64,000 nucleotides of DNA. It comes from CAWBRT01 sp963696525 (GTDB lineage: Bacteria > Acidobacteriota > Terriglobia > Terriglobales > Acidobacteriaceae). A model generated the notes under the pieces. That model ran no database searches and had not been told where the DNA came from. It saw only the letters and a list, made by a program, of their open reading frames with translations. Made by a program: the position numbers and the translations under genes. Below are positions 18,242-28,464 of this stretch, in pieces. Position 1 is the stretch's first letter. Each line of letters begins with the position of its first letter. The stretch spans positions 65,814 through 129,813 of the forward strand of contig CAVOKO010000005.1 of assembly GCA_963696525.1 (NCBI GenBank). The letters are read 5' to 3'.

Positions 18242-19455
18242 TGGCCAGCAAGTTCAGCAGCCTTGAACCGGTTGTCGAGGTCATCGGAGACGACCGTACG
18301 ATGGTCCTCAATATGGGGCCACAGCACCCTTCCACGCATGGCGTGCTCAGACTCCTGCTGGAACTCGATGGCGAAACCATCGTCCGCATACGGCCAGACA
18401 TCGGCTATCTGCATACCGGGATTGAGAAGACCTGCGAAGCCAAGTTTTACCAGCAAGTCGTGCCGCTCACCGACCGCATCGACTATCTCTGTCCGCTGAC
18501 CAATAATCTGGCATACGTGCTGGCGGTCGAAAAGCTTCTCGGGCTGGAGATGCCGAAGCGCGCGCAGTGGATTCGTGTTCTGCTGAACGAGCTGTCGCGT
18601 CTCAACTCACACCTGGTCTGGCTGGGGACGCACGCCATGGACGTCGGCGCCATGACCGTGTTCCTTTACTGCTTCCGCGAGCGTGAAGACATTTTGCGCT
18701 TCTTTGAGATGGTTAGCGGCCAGCGCATGATGACCTCCTACTTCCGCGTCGGCGGGCTGGCGCTCGAAGTTCCTTTGGGATTCTTTGAGCGCGTAAAGCG
18801 CTTCATTGATGCTTTTCCGAGTCACATCGACGAGTACGAAGACCTGCTCACCGAGAACCCTATCTGGACCGGTCGGACGAAAGGCGTAGCGAAGATCACC
18901 TACGAAGATGCGATTGCGCTGGGACTAAGCGGCGGCGTTGCCCGCGGCAGCGGCGTGGATTGGGATCTGCGCCGCGATATGCCTTATTCGAGTTATGACC
19001 AGTTCGATTTCAAGGTTCCGATCGCGACCGAGGGAGATGTCTTCGCGCGTTATGCGGTTCGCGTGCTGGAGATGCGGGAATCGGCCAAGATTATTCAGCA
19101 GGCACTGGCCGGCATGCCCGAGGGCCCGATTAAGGCCGACGCGCCCAAGGTGGTGCTACCTGACCGAGAAAAAATGAAGACCCAGATGGAAGCCCTCATC
19201 TATCACTTCAAGATTGTGACCGAGGGATTCACGGTACCGGCCGGCGAGGTCTATCAGGGAATCGAATCGCCACGGGGCGAAATGGGCTACTACATCGTCA
19301 GCGACGGCACCGCCAAACCGTATCGCGTGCACATGCGCAGCCCGTCTTTCGCCAACCTGAATGCTCTGCTGCCGATGTGCCAGGGGCAACTGATCGCCGA
19401 CGTTGTGGCGGCGATCGGCAGCATCGATATCATACTGGGAGATGTTGACCGTTAG
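18241..19455 (+). CDS. nuoD: NADH-quinone oxidoreductase subunit D (cluster 1)
   Basis: The 404-residue 49-kDa subunit helps form the quinone-binding cavity with NuoB and NuoH. It shows NMGPQHPSTHGVLR near the N-terminus, the GYLHTGIEK segment, RGSGVDWDLR and the final SIDIILGDVDR. It is unbroken, in contrast to nuoD of cluster 2. An 88-bp gap separates it from nuoE. Confidence 0.96.
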   Translation: MASKFSSLEPVVEVIGDDRTMVLNMGPQHPSTHGVLRLLLELDGETIVRIRPDIGYLHTGIEKTCEAKFYQQVVPLTDRIDYLCPLTNNLAYVLAVEKLLGLEMPKRAQWIRVLLNELSRLNSHLVWLGTHAMDVGAMTVFLYCFREREDILRFFEMVSGQRMMTSYFRVGGLALEVPLGFFERVKRFIDAFPSHIDEYEDLLTENPIWTGRTKGVAKITYEDAIALGLSGGVARGSGVDWDLRRDMPYSSYDQFDFKVPIATEGDVFARYAVRVLEMRESAKIIQQALAGMPEGPIKADAPKVVLPDREKMKTQMEALIYHFKIVTEGFTVPAGEVYQGIESPRGEMGYYIVSDGTAKPYRVHMRSPSFANLNALLPMCQGQLIADVVAAIGSIDIILGDVDR

Positions 19456-19543
19456 CAGCCAGCGCCGCGCGTGGGGCGCGGAAAAGCGGTTCCAGCGCCG
19501 CCGGGGACGCCGGAGATGGGGCCGGAGATGGGAACGATGAACG

Positions 19544-20029
19544 ATGACATTTTCTGACCAACTGGAAGCGCGCTTCAGGGACATGCTTACGCACTACCCG
19601 ATCAAACGCTCGGTGCTGGTCCCTTTTCTGCTTTACGTGCAGGACGAACTGGGCTACCTGACGGACGAAGCCATCCAGGAGATTGCCGGCCGCCTGGAGA
19701 TTACTCCGCTCGAGGTGCGCAACGTAATCAGTTATTACTCCATGCTGCGGACTAAGCCCGCCGGCAAATACAACGTGCAGGTCTGTACCAACATTTCGTG
19801 CCTGCTGCGAGGCGGTGAAGAGATTCTCGAGCACGCGAAAAAGAAGCTCGGGGTAGCGCAGAATCAGGGAATCACCCCCGACGGCATGTTTTCAGTGGAA
19901 GAGGTGGAGTGCATTGGAGCCTGCAGTTGGGCTCCCGCCATGCAGGTCAACTACGACTTCCATGAGAACCTTACGCCGGAAAAGGTGGACGAGATTTTGG
20001 AGTCGTACCGCGGCAAGGCATCGAAGTAG
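19544..20029 (+). CDS. nuoE: NADH-quinone oxidoreductase subunit E
   Basis: The 161-residue thioredoxin-fold subunit carries the N1a [2Fe-2S] cluster. Four ligand cysteines are visible as C-x4-C (CTNISC) and, about 37 residues later, C-x3-C (CIGAC). The N-terminal three-helix region matches the family. It is present only in cluster 1; cluster 2 has no E, F or G. It pairs with NuoF as the NADH-dehydrogenase module. Confidence 0.96.
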   Translation: MTFSDQLEARFRDMLTHYPIKRSVLVPFLLYVQDELGYLTDEAIQEIAGRLEITPLEVRNVISYYSMLRTKPAGKYNVQVCTNISCLLRGGEEILEHAKKKLGVAQNQGITPDGMFSVEEVECIGACSWAPAMQVNYDFHENLTPEKVDEILESYRGKASK

Positions 20030-20077
20030 CTCGACCACGAGAAGAGGAATCGAGAGCAGGTAACTGAGAACCGGTTC

Positions 20078-21400
20078 ATGGCATATCTGGTTTCACATCC
20101 CGACGAGGTCAAGATTATTTCCCGGCGCTTTGGCATGGGCGCCACCGACATCGACCGCTATCTCGAACTCGACGGCTACAAGGCCGTGCAAAAGGCGCTG
20201 CAGATTGGGCCGGAGGCGGTCATCAACGAGATGAAGGCGTCCAATCTGCGCGGCCGCGGCGGCGCTGGTTTTCCGACAGGCATGAAGTGGTCGTTCGTTC
20301 CCAAGGAATCGGCCAAGCCCAAATACGTACTCTGCAACGGAGATGAGTCGGAGCCGGGGACGTGCAAGGATCGCCTGATCTTTGAGCACGATCCTCACGC
20401 CGTAATCGAAGGCGTGATGATTGCCGCCATCGCCATCCAATCGCACGAGGGTTACATCTACATCCGCGGCGAGTATCGCTACCTCCTGGAAATCATGCAG
20501 AAGGCCATTGCCGACGCGTACGCGAAAGGTTTTCTCGGGAAGAATATTTTCGGCAGCGGATACGATCTGGACATCTACTGGCACGGCGGCGCCGGCGCCT
20601 ACGAAGTCGGCGAGGAATCCGCGCTGATGGAATCGCTCGAGGGCAAGCGCGGCGTGCCGCGCATCAAGCCGCCATTCCCCGCCGTCGTCGGGCTCTGGGG
20701 CGGACCCACGGTCATCAATAACGCCGAAACCTTGGCCACCGTGCCGCACATCATGCTGATGGGCGGCCAGAGATACGCCGAAATTGGCACGCCCAGAAAT
20801 GGCGGAACACGCCTGTTCTGCCTGAGCGGACACGTCGCCAAGCCCGGCGTTTATGAGCTGCCGCTGGGCTACAACCTCAAGCAGATGATTTATGAGGTTG
20901 GCGGCGGCATTGCCAACGGAAACAAGTTGAAGGCCGTCGTTCCCGGCGGCTCTTCCGTTCCAGTACTTAAAGCCAGCGAGATCGACGTGGCCATGGACTT
21001 CGATGCCATGATGAAGGTTGGCACCATGCTTGGCTCCGGCGGCGTAGTGGTCCTAGACGACCAAACCTGTATCGTCAAATTCGCCTTGCGCACCATGCAG
21101 TTCTATAAGCACGAAAGCTGCGGCTGGTGCATACCATGCCGCGAGGGCACCGACTGGCTGCAAAAAACGTTGCGGCGCTTCCATGCAGGGGGCGGAGTCG
21201 CCAAGGACATCGATAACATACAGTACCTGGCCGAGAACATGCTTGGACGCACGTTCTGCCCTTTGGGCGACGCTGCAGCCATGCCGACCATCGGCTTTAT
21301 TACCAAGTTCCGCAACGAGTTCGAAGACCACCTGGAGGGCCGCCCATGTCCATACGAGAAGGCGGGCGCCGCACATCCGGTTCCAGTGGCAACACACTGA
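20078..21400 (+). CDS. nuoF: NADH-quinone oxidoreductase subunit F
   Basis: The 440-residue subunit binds NADH, FMN and the N3 [4Fe-4S] cluster. The dinucleotide/FMN region GRGGAGFPTGMKWSF and CNGDESEPGTCKDR, the ESC-GWCIPCREGT cluster motif and the final Cys of RTFCPLGD are intact. It is followed 13 bp downstream by an unrelated DinB-fold gene, then nuoG. Confidence 0.97.
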   Translation: MAYLVSHPDEVKIISRRFGMGATDIDRYLELDGYKAVQKALQIGPEAVINEMKASNLRGRGGAGFPTGMKWSFVPKESAKPKYVLCNGDESEPGTCKDRLIFEHDPHAVIEGVMIAAIAIQSHEGYIYIRGEYRYLLEIMQKAIADAYAKGFLGKNIFGSGYDLDIYWHGGAGAYEVGEESALMESLEGKRGVPRIKPPFPAVVGLWGGPTVINNAETLATVPHIMLMGGQRYAEIGTPRNGGTRLFCLSGHVAKPGVYELPLGYNLKQMIYEVGGGIANGNKLKAVVPGGSSVPVLKASEIDVAMDFDAMMKVGTMLGSGGVVVLDDQTCIVKFALRTMQFYKHESCGWCIPCREGTDWLQKTLRRFHAGGGVAKDIDNIQYLAENMLGRTFCPLGDAAAMPTIGFITKFRNEFEDHLEGRPCPYEKAGAAHPVPVATH

Positions 21401-21413
21401 GAAAGAATCGAGA

Positions 21414-21977
21414 ATGGCTGAGCAAAATGCACCCGCAGTTCCATCAACCGGCGATAAAGAAATCCTGATTGCGCGCCTGCAAGAGGGACGCAACCGTTAT
21501 CTTTGCGCTTTCCACGGAGTGCTGGACAGCAGTTCATCGTGGCGCAGGACTCCCGGCACTTGGTCAATTATCGAATGCGCGGAGCACGTCGCGGTGGCCG
21601 AGGAGCAGATGCTTCGAGCGTGGGAGAAACTGGCCGAGGCCGGCGCATCCGACCCGGCAAAGGATGCGATGATCCTGTCGCTGGCCCACGACCGGACGCG
21701 CAAGGCCAAGGCTCCCGAGCGCTCCGAGCCGACAGGACGCTGCGAGAGCCTATTCGAGGCGATTGAACGTTTCCGGAGCGCGCGCGAGCGCACTTTGCAG
21801 TTTGCCGAGAGCATCTCGCTTGAAGAGCTTCGAGCCAAGGTTGTGCCGCATCCGCTGGTGGGCACGCTGAATGGCTACCAGTTGCTGACGCTGATGGCGA
21901 TGCATCCCGAGCGCCACGCTTTGCAGGTGGAAGAAATCAAGGCAGACCCGGAATTCCCGGCTGGTCATCATCCGTAA
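21414..21977 (+). CDS. DinB-superfamily (metal-binding four-helix) protein inside the nuo operon
   Basis: This 187-residue protein has the DinB/YfiT four-helix fold with the characteristic three metal-binding histidines: H58 in CAEHVAVAE, then H164 and H168 in MAMHPERHALQ. Members include thiol transferases and many of unknown role. It starts 13 bp after nuoF and ends 19 bp before nuoG, so it is cotranscribed with them. It is not the DNA polymerase of the same symbol. A link to complex I assembly or to thiol-based damage control is conjecture. Confidence 0.85.
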   Translation: MAEQNAPAVPSTGDKEILIARLQEGRNRYLCAFHGVLDSSSSWRRTPGTWSIIECAEHVAVAEEQMLRAWEKLAEAGASDPAKDAMILSLAHDRTRKAKAPERSEPTGRCESLFEAIERFRSARERTLQFAESISLEELRAKVVPHPLVGTLNGYQLLTLMAMHPERHALQVEEIKADPEFPAGHHP

Positions 21978-21996
21978 TTTTCAGGCTGAGTTTTCA

Positions 21997-24372
21997 ATGG
22001 CAGACGCACCCAAACTCGTCAAGCTTACCGTTAACGGCAAAGCCCTATCGGTCCCCGCCGGCACGCTGCTGATCGATGCCTGCAAGAATACCGGCATCGA
22101 AGTGCCCTCGTTCTGCTATTACCCCGGACTTTCGCTGCAGGGCGCCTGCCGCATGTGCCTGGTGGAAATCGAAAAGCTGCCGAAGCTTCAGACCGCCTGC
22201 ACGACGCAGGTTGGCGAAGGCATGGTCGTGCACACCGAGACCGAAAAGGTGGTGCAGGCGCGCAAGAGCATGCTCGAGTCTGCTGCTTGCCAATCATCCG
22301 CTGGATTGTCCAGTTTGCGACGCCGGAGGCGAGTGCGAGTTGCAGGACATGACGTTCAAATATGGGGCGTCGGAGTCGAAGTTCATCGATATCAAGAGCC
22401 ACCGCGACGAGCAGCAATGGTCGCCCGTTGTTTACTTCGACCGCCCGCGCTGCATTCTGTGCTATCGCTGCATACGCGTCTGCGGCGAGGGCATGGACGT
22501 GTGGGCGCTGGGCATCCAGAACCGCGGCCAGAGTTCGGTGATCGCTCCCAACCAAAGCGACCACCTCGAGTGCGAGGAATGCGGCATGTGCATCGACATC
22601 TGTCCGGTCGGCGCACTGACCTCGGGAGCTTACCGATACAAGACGCGCCCATGGGAAATGAACCACGTCGGCACCATCTGCACCCACTGCGGCGATGGCT
22701 GCCTCACCACGCTTGGCTGCCGCCGCAGCGACACCGGCATGGAGATCGTGCGCGGAGACAATCGCGACAAGAGCGGCATCAACGGCGATTTTCTCTGTAT
22801 CAAGGGGCGCTACGCCTTCGATTTCGCCAACCATCCCGAGCGAATCAAGCAGCCGATGGTGCGCCGCGATGGCAGGCTTGTTCCGGTCGCATGGACGGAA
22901 GCGATCGATACGGTCGGCCCATAACTTTCAAGAGGTCATCGCCCGCCACGGCTCGCAGGCAATCGGCGTGATCGGTTCCAACCGCACCACCAACGAAGAG
23001 AATTATCTGCTGCAGAAGTTCACGCGTCTGGTGCTGGGAACCAACAACATCGATCATCACCGCACGGCGGATTATCCGTCTTTCGCCAAGGCTCTCGCCG
23101 AAAATAATGCCAAAACGGCGAGCATGCGCGATGTCTTCCGAGCACCGGCGATCCTGCTGATCGGCAACGATCCGACCAATCAACATCCGCTGCTGGCGTG
23201 GCAGATCCGCAACAATGTACGGCTGCATCGCGCCAAGCTGCACATCCTCAACTCGCAAGCCCATCAAGCTTGGCAGACAGGCGGCTAGCTTTACGCAGGT
23301 TCCGGCGGGAAGCGAAGGCAAGTTCGCCCAATACCTTGCGGGAGATGATTCCGCCGCGCAAGCCATCACGGGAGTTGCGCCCGAAGGGCTCGCCAAGTTG
23401 CGCGACACACTTAGGGCCGAACCAGACTTGGTCATCATTTTCGGCTCCGAACTTCGCGGTGACGACGTAGCGGCCCTGGTACGATTCGGCGCCAGCCAGC
23501 AAGCACGATTGATCTGCCTCGGCGATTACGCCAACTCGCGTGGGGCTGCCGATATGGGGCTCTACCCTGACCTGCTGCCTGGCTACGCGCCGCTTGCTTC
23601 CGGCTCGGTATTCGACCGTGAGTGGGAAGGGCGGGTCCCGGCGCAGCCCGGCTTGAGCCTGGCGCAGATGCTCGAGGCAGCCCGCGATCGCAAGTTGCAT
23701 GCCCTGTATGTGGTCGGCTCCAACCCGGTTGCGCGCAACGCGGTGGATCCCTTTATTCTGCACGCGCCTTTCCTGGTGGTGCAGGATATGTTCATGACGG
23801 AAACGGCGATGCTGGCGGACGTAATCCTGCCGGCGGCAAACGCCTACGAGAAGGCCGGCACATTCACCAACACCTGCGGCGATTTGCAGTTGTTGAAGAA
23901 GGCGGGCGATGTTACGTCGGTCAAGAGCGACTTCGAAATCATAGTGCGCATTGCGGAAAAAATGAACTTCGACATCCGTAAGCTGGTGCCGTTTGGCGGC
24001 GGTTCGCGCGCTGATTTCGGCCAGACGCGCGGCGCGCAGTCGGGCGAAGCTGACCGTCATGCGGTTTGGCTTCACGCCCACGGACTCGAACCCAAGGTGT
24101 CGCCTTTCGATCCGATGGCGGTGCTCGACGAGATTCAGCGACTGGTCCCGGGATACGATGTCTCTCGCCTGGGTTTGCTGGCCGGCAACGATCAACCGAC
24201 TCGACTGGTAAACATTCAAGCGGCGGGAATTCAGAGTCATCCGGAATGGATCGTCGCCTCCGGTGACGCGCTGTTTACCTCCGGTACGCTTGGCCGTTAT
24301 TCCAATACGCTGAACTCAGTAATGGAGAATAAGAGCAAATCCCAGGCCGACACCGAGGTTGTGGCCGACTGA
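21997..24372 (+). pseudogene. nuoG: NADH-quinone oxidoreductase subunit G, broken by three +1 frame changes
   Basis: The combined product is about 790 residues. Order: ferredoxin-like [2Fe-2S] domain (CYYPGLSLQGACRMC), His-Cys region (NHPLDCPVCDAGGEC), [4Fe-4S] ligands (CILCYRCIRVC, CEECGMCIDIC), an N7-type motif (CTHCGDGC with a later Cys in FLCIKG) and a molybdopterin-oxidoreductase-like domain to 24372. The frame moves by +1 near 22276-22282, 22912-22920 and 23252-23262. Each break would be repaired by removing one base and the flanking protein remains well conserved. Either the sequence has errors or the gene was lost recently. It belongs to the NADH module with nuoE and nuoF. Confidence 0.85.
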
Positions 24373-24518
24373 ACGGCCGGCTGCTTGCGGCAATGGGTTT
24401 GTCGTTCGCGGATTTGCTGTTTCACGAAGGAAAGAAGCAACGTGATTGCGGGAAGCTCCGCGAAGTAAGTTTGTTCTTAAGTTTGCTCTTTAGTTTGCTT
24501 TTGGGAACGCACGACTCC

Positions 24519-25580
24519 ATGAACGTCGGAATGTTTTTGCTCGTCGTCATCATTAAGATCGCCATTACCGTCGGCGTGCTGCTGACGATTGTGGCCTACT
24601 CCGTCTGGCTGGAACGGAAGGTGGTGGGCCACATGCAGAACCGTTGGGGACCTACCCGCGTCGGTCCATTCGGCCTGCTGCAGCCGCTCGCCGATGGCAT
24701 CAAGTTCATCCTGAAGGAAGACTTAACGCCGCCTTATGTCAACCGCACTTTGTTCATCCTGGCTCCAATGCTTTCCCTGGTGATGGCGCTGACTTCGATT
24801 GCGCTGGTGCCGATTGGACCGAACATCACCATAGGCAGCGTGACTACTCCGATTCAGATTACAGGGGTCGAGACGGCGAACCATCAACCGGCCGACATCG
24901 GCATCGGCTTGCTGATCATCCTTGGAATCACCTCGCTGGGAGTTTATGGGGTCGCGCTTGCGGGCTGGTCGTCCAACAGCAAATACTCATTGCTCGGCGC
25001 TATGCGCGCCAGCGCGCAAATGGTCAGCTATGAGGTCGCGCTCGGGCTGTCGTTGGTGGGCGTGCTGATGGTTTCCGGGTCGTTCAGTCTCAGAACCATC
25101 GTCGAGCGGCAGCTAGGCAGTCCGTGGCACTGGAACATTTTTGATGGCGGCTGGCAAATTGTTGGTTTCTTCATTTATCTGATGGCGGCTTTTGCTGAAA
25201 CCAACCGCATTCCATTCGACCTCCCCGAGGCGGAGACCGAACTGGTAGCCGGGTATCACACCGAGTACAGCTCGATGAAGTTCGCCATGTTCTTCATGGC
25301 CGAGTACGCCAACATGGTGACCGTAGCCTGCCTGGCGTCGGTCATGTTTCTGGGCGGATGGAGCGGACCTGTTTTTGGGCCGCCGATCTTGCAATCGCTG
25401 CTTCCGATCCTGTGGTTTTTGGCGCGCGTGTTTTGCTTTATCTTTCTGTATATCTGGGTGCGCGGCACGCTGCCGCGCTTCCGCTACGATCAACTGATGG
25501 GGTTCGGCTGGAAGTTTCTTTTGCCGCTCGCCATCGCCAACATACTTATCACCGGGCTGATTGTGGCCTTGCGGGCGTAG
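24519..25580 (+). CDS. nuoH: NADH-quinone oxidoreductase subunit H (cluster 1)
   Basis: The 353-residue heel subunit has about eight to nine helices and forms the quinone channel. It carries WLERKVVGHMQNRWGPTRVG, the loop AETNRIPFDLPEAETELVAG and the terminal RYDQLMGFGWKFLLP. The frame is open from 24393, but the ATG at 24519 matches the usual N-terminus. The downstream 45-bp gap carries a copy of the CCCC-GGC palindrome, and nuoI, which normally follows, is missing. Confidence 0.94.
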   Translation: MNVGMFLLVVIIKIAITVGVLLTIVAYSVWLERKVVGHMQNRWGPTRVGPFGLLQPLADGIKFILKEDLTPPYVNRTLFILAPMLSLVMALTSIALVPIGPNITIGSVTTPIQITGVETANHQPADIGIGLLIILGITSLGVYGVALAGWSSNSKYSLLGAMRASAQMVSYEVALGLSLVGVLMVSGSFSLRTIVERQLGSPWHWNIFDGGWQIVGFFIYLMAAFAETNRIPFDLPEAETELVAGYHTEYSSMKFAMFFMAEYANMVTVACLASVMFLGGWSGPVFGPPILQSLLPILWFLARVFCFIFLYIWVRGTLPRFRYDQLMGFGWKFLLPLAIANILITGLIVALRA

Positions 25581-25587
25581 ACTATCA

Positions 25588-25613
25588 CCCCAGCGAGCAA
25601 AGCTCGCCGGGGG
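25588..25613. repeat. CCCC-GGC family palindrome between nuoH and nuoJ
   Basis: CCCCAGCGAGC, loop AAA, GCTCGCCGGGG. It is a near-perfect 11-bp stem with no following T-run, in the position where nuoI would be expected. It could stabilise or attenuate the transcript. Confidence 0.6.
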
Positions 25614-25634
25614 CCCCGCGCGGGTGTGGAACCG

Positions 25635-26135
25635 ATGCTGCACCTTATTCTATTTCTGATCTTCGCGGCCCTGTGCGTGGGAGGAGCGATCAACCTCCTG
25701 GTACAGCGCCATCCGATCAACAGCGCGTTGTCCCTCGTGCTTGTCACCGGCTCGCTGGCGCTGATTTACCTCTTGCTTGGCGCTGAGTTCGTTGCCGCCA
25801 TTCAAGTCATTATCTACGCCGGGGCAGTGATGGTGCTGTTCATTTTCGTCATCATGCTGCTCAATGCCGGCGCCGAAGAGGAGACCAAAGGTAGCCGCGT
25901 GGCGATACTGTTCGGCGTGCCAGGATTGATTCTGGGAATTTCCACGGCCACCTGGGTGCTGGTCACGAGTAAGCCCAGCTTAGGTTCGGTGGCTATTGGC
26001 CAACTGCACGGCACCGCTCTTGGCATGGGGCGACTCCTCTTTAGAGATTTTCTGCTGCCCTTCGAGGTGACCTCGGTGCTGATCCTGATCGCGATTATGG
26101 GCGCCGTAGTTCTGGCGCGGAGGGGAAGCGACTGA
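25635..26135 (+). CDS. nuoJ: NADH-quinone oxidoreductase subunit J (cluster 1)
   Basis: The 166-residue five-helix membrane subunit shows the conserved third helix region (AEFVAAIQVIIYAGAVMVLFIFVIMLL). A GTG at 25626 would add three residues; the ATG at 25635 matches NuoJ of cluster 2. Its stop overlaps the nuoK start by one base (TGATG). Confidence 0.93.
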   Translation: MLHLILFLIFAALCVGGAINLLVQRHPINSALSLVLVTGSLALIYLLLGAEFVAAIQVIIYAGAVMVLFIFVIMLLNAGAEEETKGSRVAILFGVPGLILGISTATWVLVTSKPSLGSVAIGQLHGTALGMGRLLFRDFLLPFEVTSVLILIAIMGAVVLARRGSD

Positions 26136-26437
26136 TGGTGCCAATTTCCTATTATCTGGTGCTGAGCGCGATCCTGTTTGCCTGCGGAGTTGTGGGCTTC
26201 CTCATCAAGCGCAATATCATCACCATCTTCATGTCGATCGAGCTGATGCTGAACGCGGTGAACCTCACCTTCGTGACCTATGCCGCGCACTGGCAGGCGC
26301 TGAGCGGCTACATCTTCGTTTTTTTCGTGATGGTAGTGGCCGCTGCTGAAGCCGCCGTTGGATTTGCCATCATCATTGCCGTCTTCCGCACGCGAGAAAC
26401 CCTGAACGTTGACCGCGTGAATTTGCTGAAACTATGA
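26135..26437 (+). CDS. nuoK: NADH-quinone oxidoreductase subunit K (cluster 1)
   Basis: A 100-residue three-helix antiporter-like subunit. The two buried glutamates lie in MSIELMLNAVNLTFV and AAAEAAVGFAIIIAVF, as in the family. It overlaps nuoL by 4 bp (ATGA), so translation is coupled. Confidence 0.96.
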   Translation: MVPISYYLVLSAILFACGVVGFLIKRNIITIFMSIELMLNAVNLTFVTYAAHWQALSGYIFVFFVMVVAAAEAAVGFAIIIAVFRTRETLNVDRVNLLKL

Positions 26438-28464
26438 GTCTGAATCTCTGGTTGATCCCAGTTTTGCCCGCCGCGGGCGCCGCCATCAACGGATTTTTCG
26501 GCCGGCGGTTCTCGAACAAGATGGTGAGCGCCGTCGCCTTGGCCTCGACTGCGGCATCGTTCGCCTGGGCGCTCGTGGCCGCGATACGCATGCTTGGCAT
26601 GCCGGCCGACCAGCTCCCCTATATCGAACGAATCGGGGTCTGGCTGCGCAGCGGCGACTTCGCGGCGGAGTACGGTTTCTATCTCGATCATCTCTCGATG
26701 ATCATGATGCTGGTGGTCACCGGCGTCGGCTTTCTCATCCACGTCTATTCGGTCGGGTACATGGGGCACGAGGGCGGATACTATCGCTACTTCAGCTACC
26801 TCAACCTGTTCATGTTCTTCATGCTCACGCTGGTGCTGGCGGACAACTACCTGCTCATGTTCGTCGGCTGGGAGGGCGTGGGCCTGGCTTCCTACCTGCT
26901 GATCGGCTTTTTCTTTTTGCGTGACTCGGCGGCGAACGCCGGGAAAAAGGCGTTCATCACCAACCGGGTCGGCGATTTTGGTTTCCTCATTGCCCTGTTC
27001 CTGCTGGTCAAGCACTTCGGCACGCTCCAGTACACGGAGGTATTCCACAAGGTTGCGGAGTACTCGCCCGGAATCGAGGCTGGAGCCGGTCTGCTGACTG
27101 CCATCGCACTGCTGATGCTGGTCGGCGCCACTGGCAAATCCGCCCAGCTCCCACTCTATGTCTGGCTGCCGGACGCGATGGAAGGCCCGACACCGGTCTC
27201 CGCTCTGATCCATGCAGCCACCATGGTTACCGCCGGTGTTTACATGGTCGCGCGCTCCAACGCAATTTTCAGCAGGTCAACGATTGCGCTCGCGGCGGTC
27301 GCCATCATCGGCTGCCTGACCTCATTTTTTGCCGCGACCATCGGGATCACCCAGACGGACATCAAGCGAGTGCTCGCCTACTCCACGGTTTCGCAGCTCG
27401 GATACATGTTCCTGGCCTGCGGCGTGGCCGCGTATTCGGCGGGCATCTTCCACCTGATGACCCATGCCTTCTTCAAAGCGCTGCTCTTCCTCGGCGCCGG
27501 CTCGGTGATTCACGCCGTGGGCGGCGAACAGGATATGCGCAAGATGGGCGGCCTGAAGAAGTACGCTCCTTATACGTTCTGGACCATGCTGATCGCCACT
27601 TGTGCGATCGCCGGAATTCCGGGGCTCGCGGGTTTCTTCTCCAAGGATGAGATCCTCTGGCAGGCTTTCTCCAGCCCGCATGGACACTGGGCATTCTGGT
27701 TGATCGGCATCATCACGGCGTTCATGACCAGCTTTTACATGTTCCGACTGCTGTTCATGACTTTCTTCAACGAGTATCGCGGTCCCGCCGCCGTAGAGCA
27801 CAGTCCACATGAAACCCAGCCCCCTGCCAGTGCTCACGATCATGGAAGCGGCCATGGAGAACCACACGAAAGTCCTTGGGTGATGGTGGTTCCGCTGGTG
27901 CTGCTCGCCGTGTTGTCGATCATCGGCGGTTACGTAGGCGTCCCAAAGGCGCTTCATGGCAGCAACCAGATTGAGCACTTCCTTGCTCCGGTGATGCCGG
28001 CTATCGCGGCGGAAGCGGCGGCAACTGTGCACCCCGAGCAGGAGCAGTCACAGGCCGCCGAGGAAAGCTCGCTGGAGTTGACGCTGACCGGCGTCTCAGT
28101 TGCGGTTGCCTTCGCGGGCCTCGGACTAGCTTGGCTTTTGTACGTCAAGCGGCGCGACCTGCCGGCCAAAATCGCCGATTCACTTGGCGGCCTGTACACG
28201 GCAGTGCTGAATAAGTATTACGTCGACGAAATCTACGGCGCGGCCATCATCGGCCCGCTGATTGCTTTTTCGACTCGCGTGCTCTGGCGCGGAATTGACG
28301 CCACGCTGATCGACGGAAGCGTGAACAGCGGCGCGCGGGGCGTGCGTGAAATTGGCGATTCGCTGCGCCACCAGCAGTCCGGCAATCTCCGCAGTTACGC
28401 CGGCTGGGTTACGGCCGGAGCGGCACTGGTCATCCTCTACATGGTTTGGATGGGAACGCGATGA
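26434..28464 (+). CDS. nuoL: NADH-quinone oxidoreductase subunit L (cluster 1)
   Basis: The 676-residue antiporter-like subunit at the distal end of the membrane arm. The core Lys/Glu/His channel regions are intact (FVGWEGVGLASYLLIGFFF, ATGKSAQLPLYVWLPDAMEGPTPVSALIHAATMVTAG). A His-rich loop of about 25 residues (HSPHE, AHDHGSGHGEPHE) lies near residue 460. A long C-terminal amphipathic helix and final TM follow. It overlaps nuoM by ATGA. Confidence 0.96.
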   Translation: MSLNLWLIPVLPAAGAAINGFFGRRFSNKMVSAVALASTAASFAWALVAAIRMLGMPADQLPYIERIGVWLRSGDFAAEYGFYLDHLSMIMMLVVTGVGFLIHVYSVGYMGHEGGYYRYFSYLNLFMFFMLTLVLADNYLLMFVGWEGVGLASYLLIGFFFLRDSAANAGKKAFITNRVGDFGFLIALFLLVKHFGTLQYTEVFHKVAEYSPGIEAGAGLLTAIALLMLVGATGKSAQLPLYVWLPDAMEGPTPVSALIHAATMVTAGVYMVARSNAIFSRSTIALAAVAIIGCLTSFFAATIGITQTDIKRVLAYSTVSQLGYMFLACGVAAYSAGIFHLMTHAFFKALLFLGAGSVIHAVGGEQDMRKMGGLKKYAPYTFWTMLIATCAIAGIPGLAGFFSKDEILWQAFSSPHGHWAFWLIGIITAFMTSFYMFRLLFMTFFNEYRGPAAVEHSPHETQPPASAHDHGSGHGEPHESPWVMVVPLVLLAVLSIIGGYVGVPKALHGSNQIEHFLAPVMPAIAAEAAATVHPEQEQSQAAEESSLELTLTGVSVAVAFAGLGLAWLLYVKRRDLPAKIADSLGGLYTAVLNKYYVDEIYGAAIIGPLIAFSTRVLWRGIDATLIDGSVNSGARGVREIGDSLRHQQSGNLRSYAGWVTAGAALVILYMVWMGTR

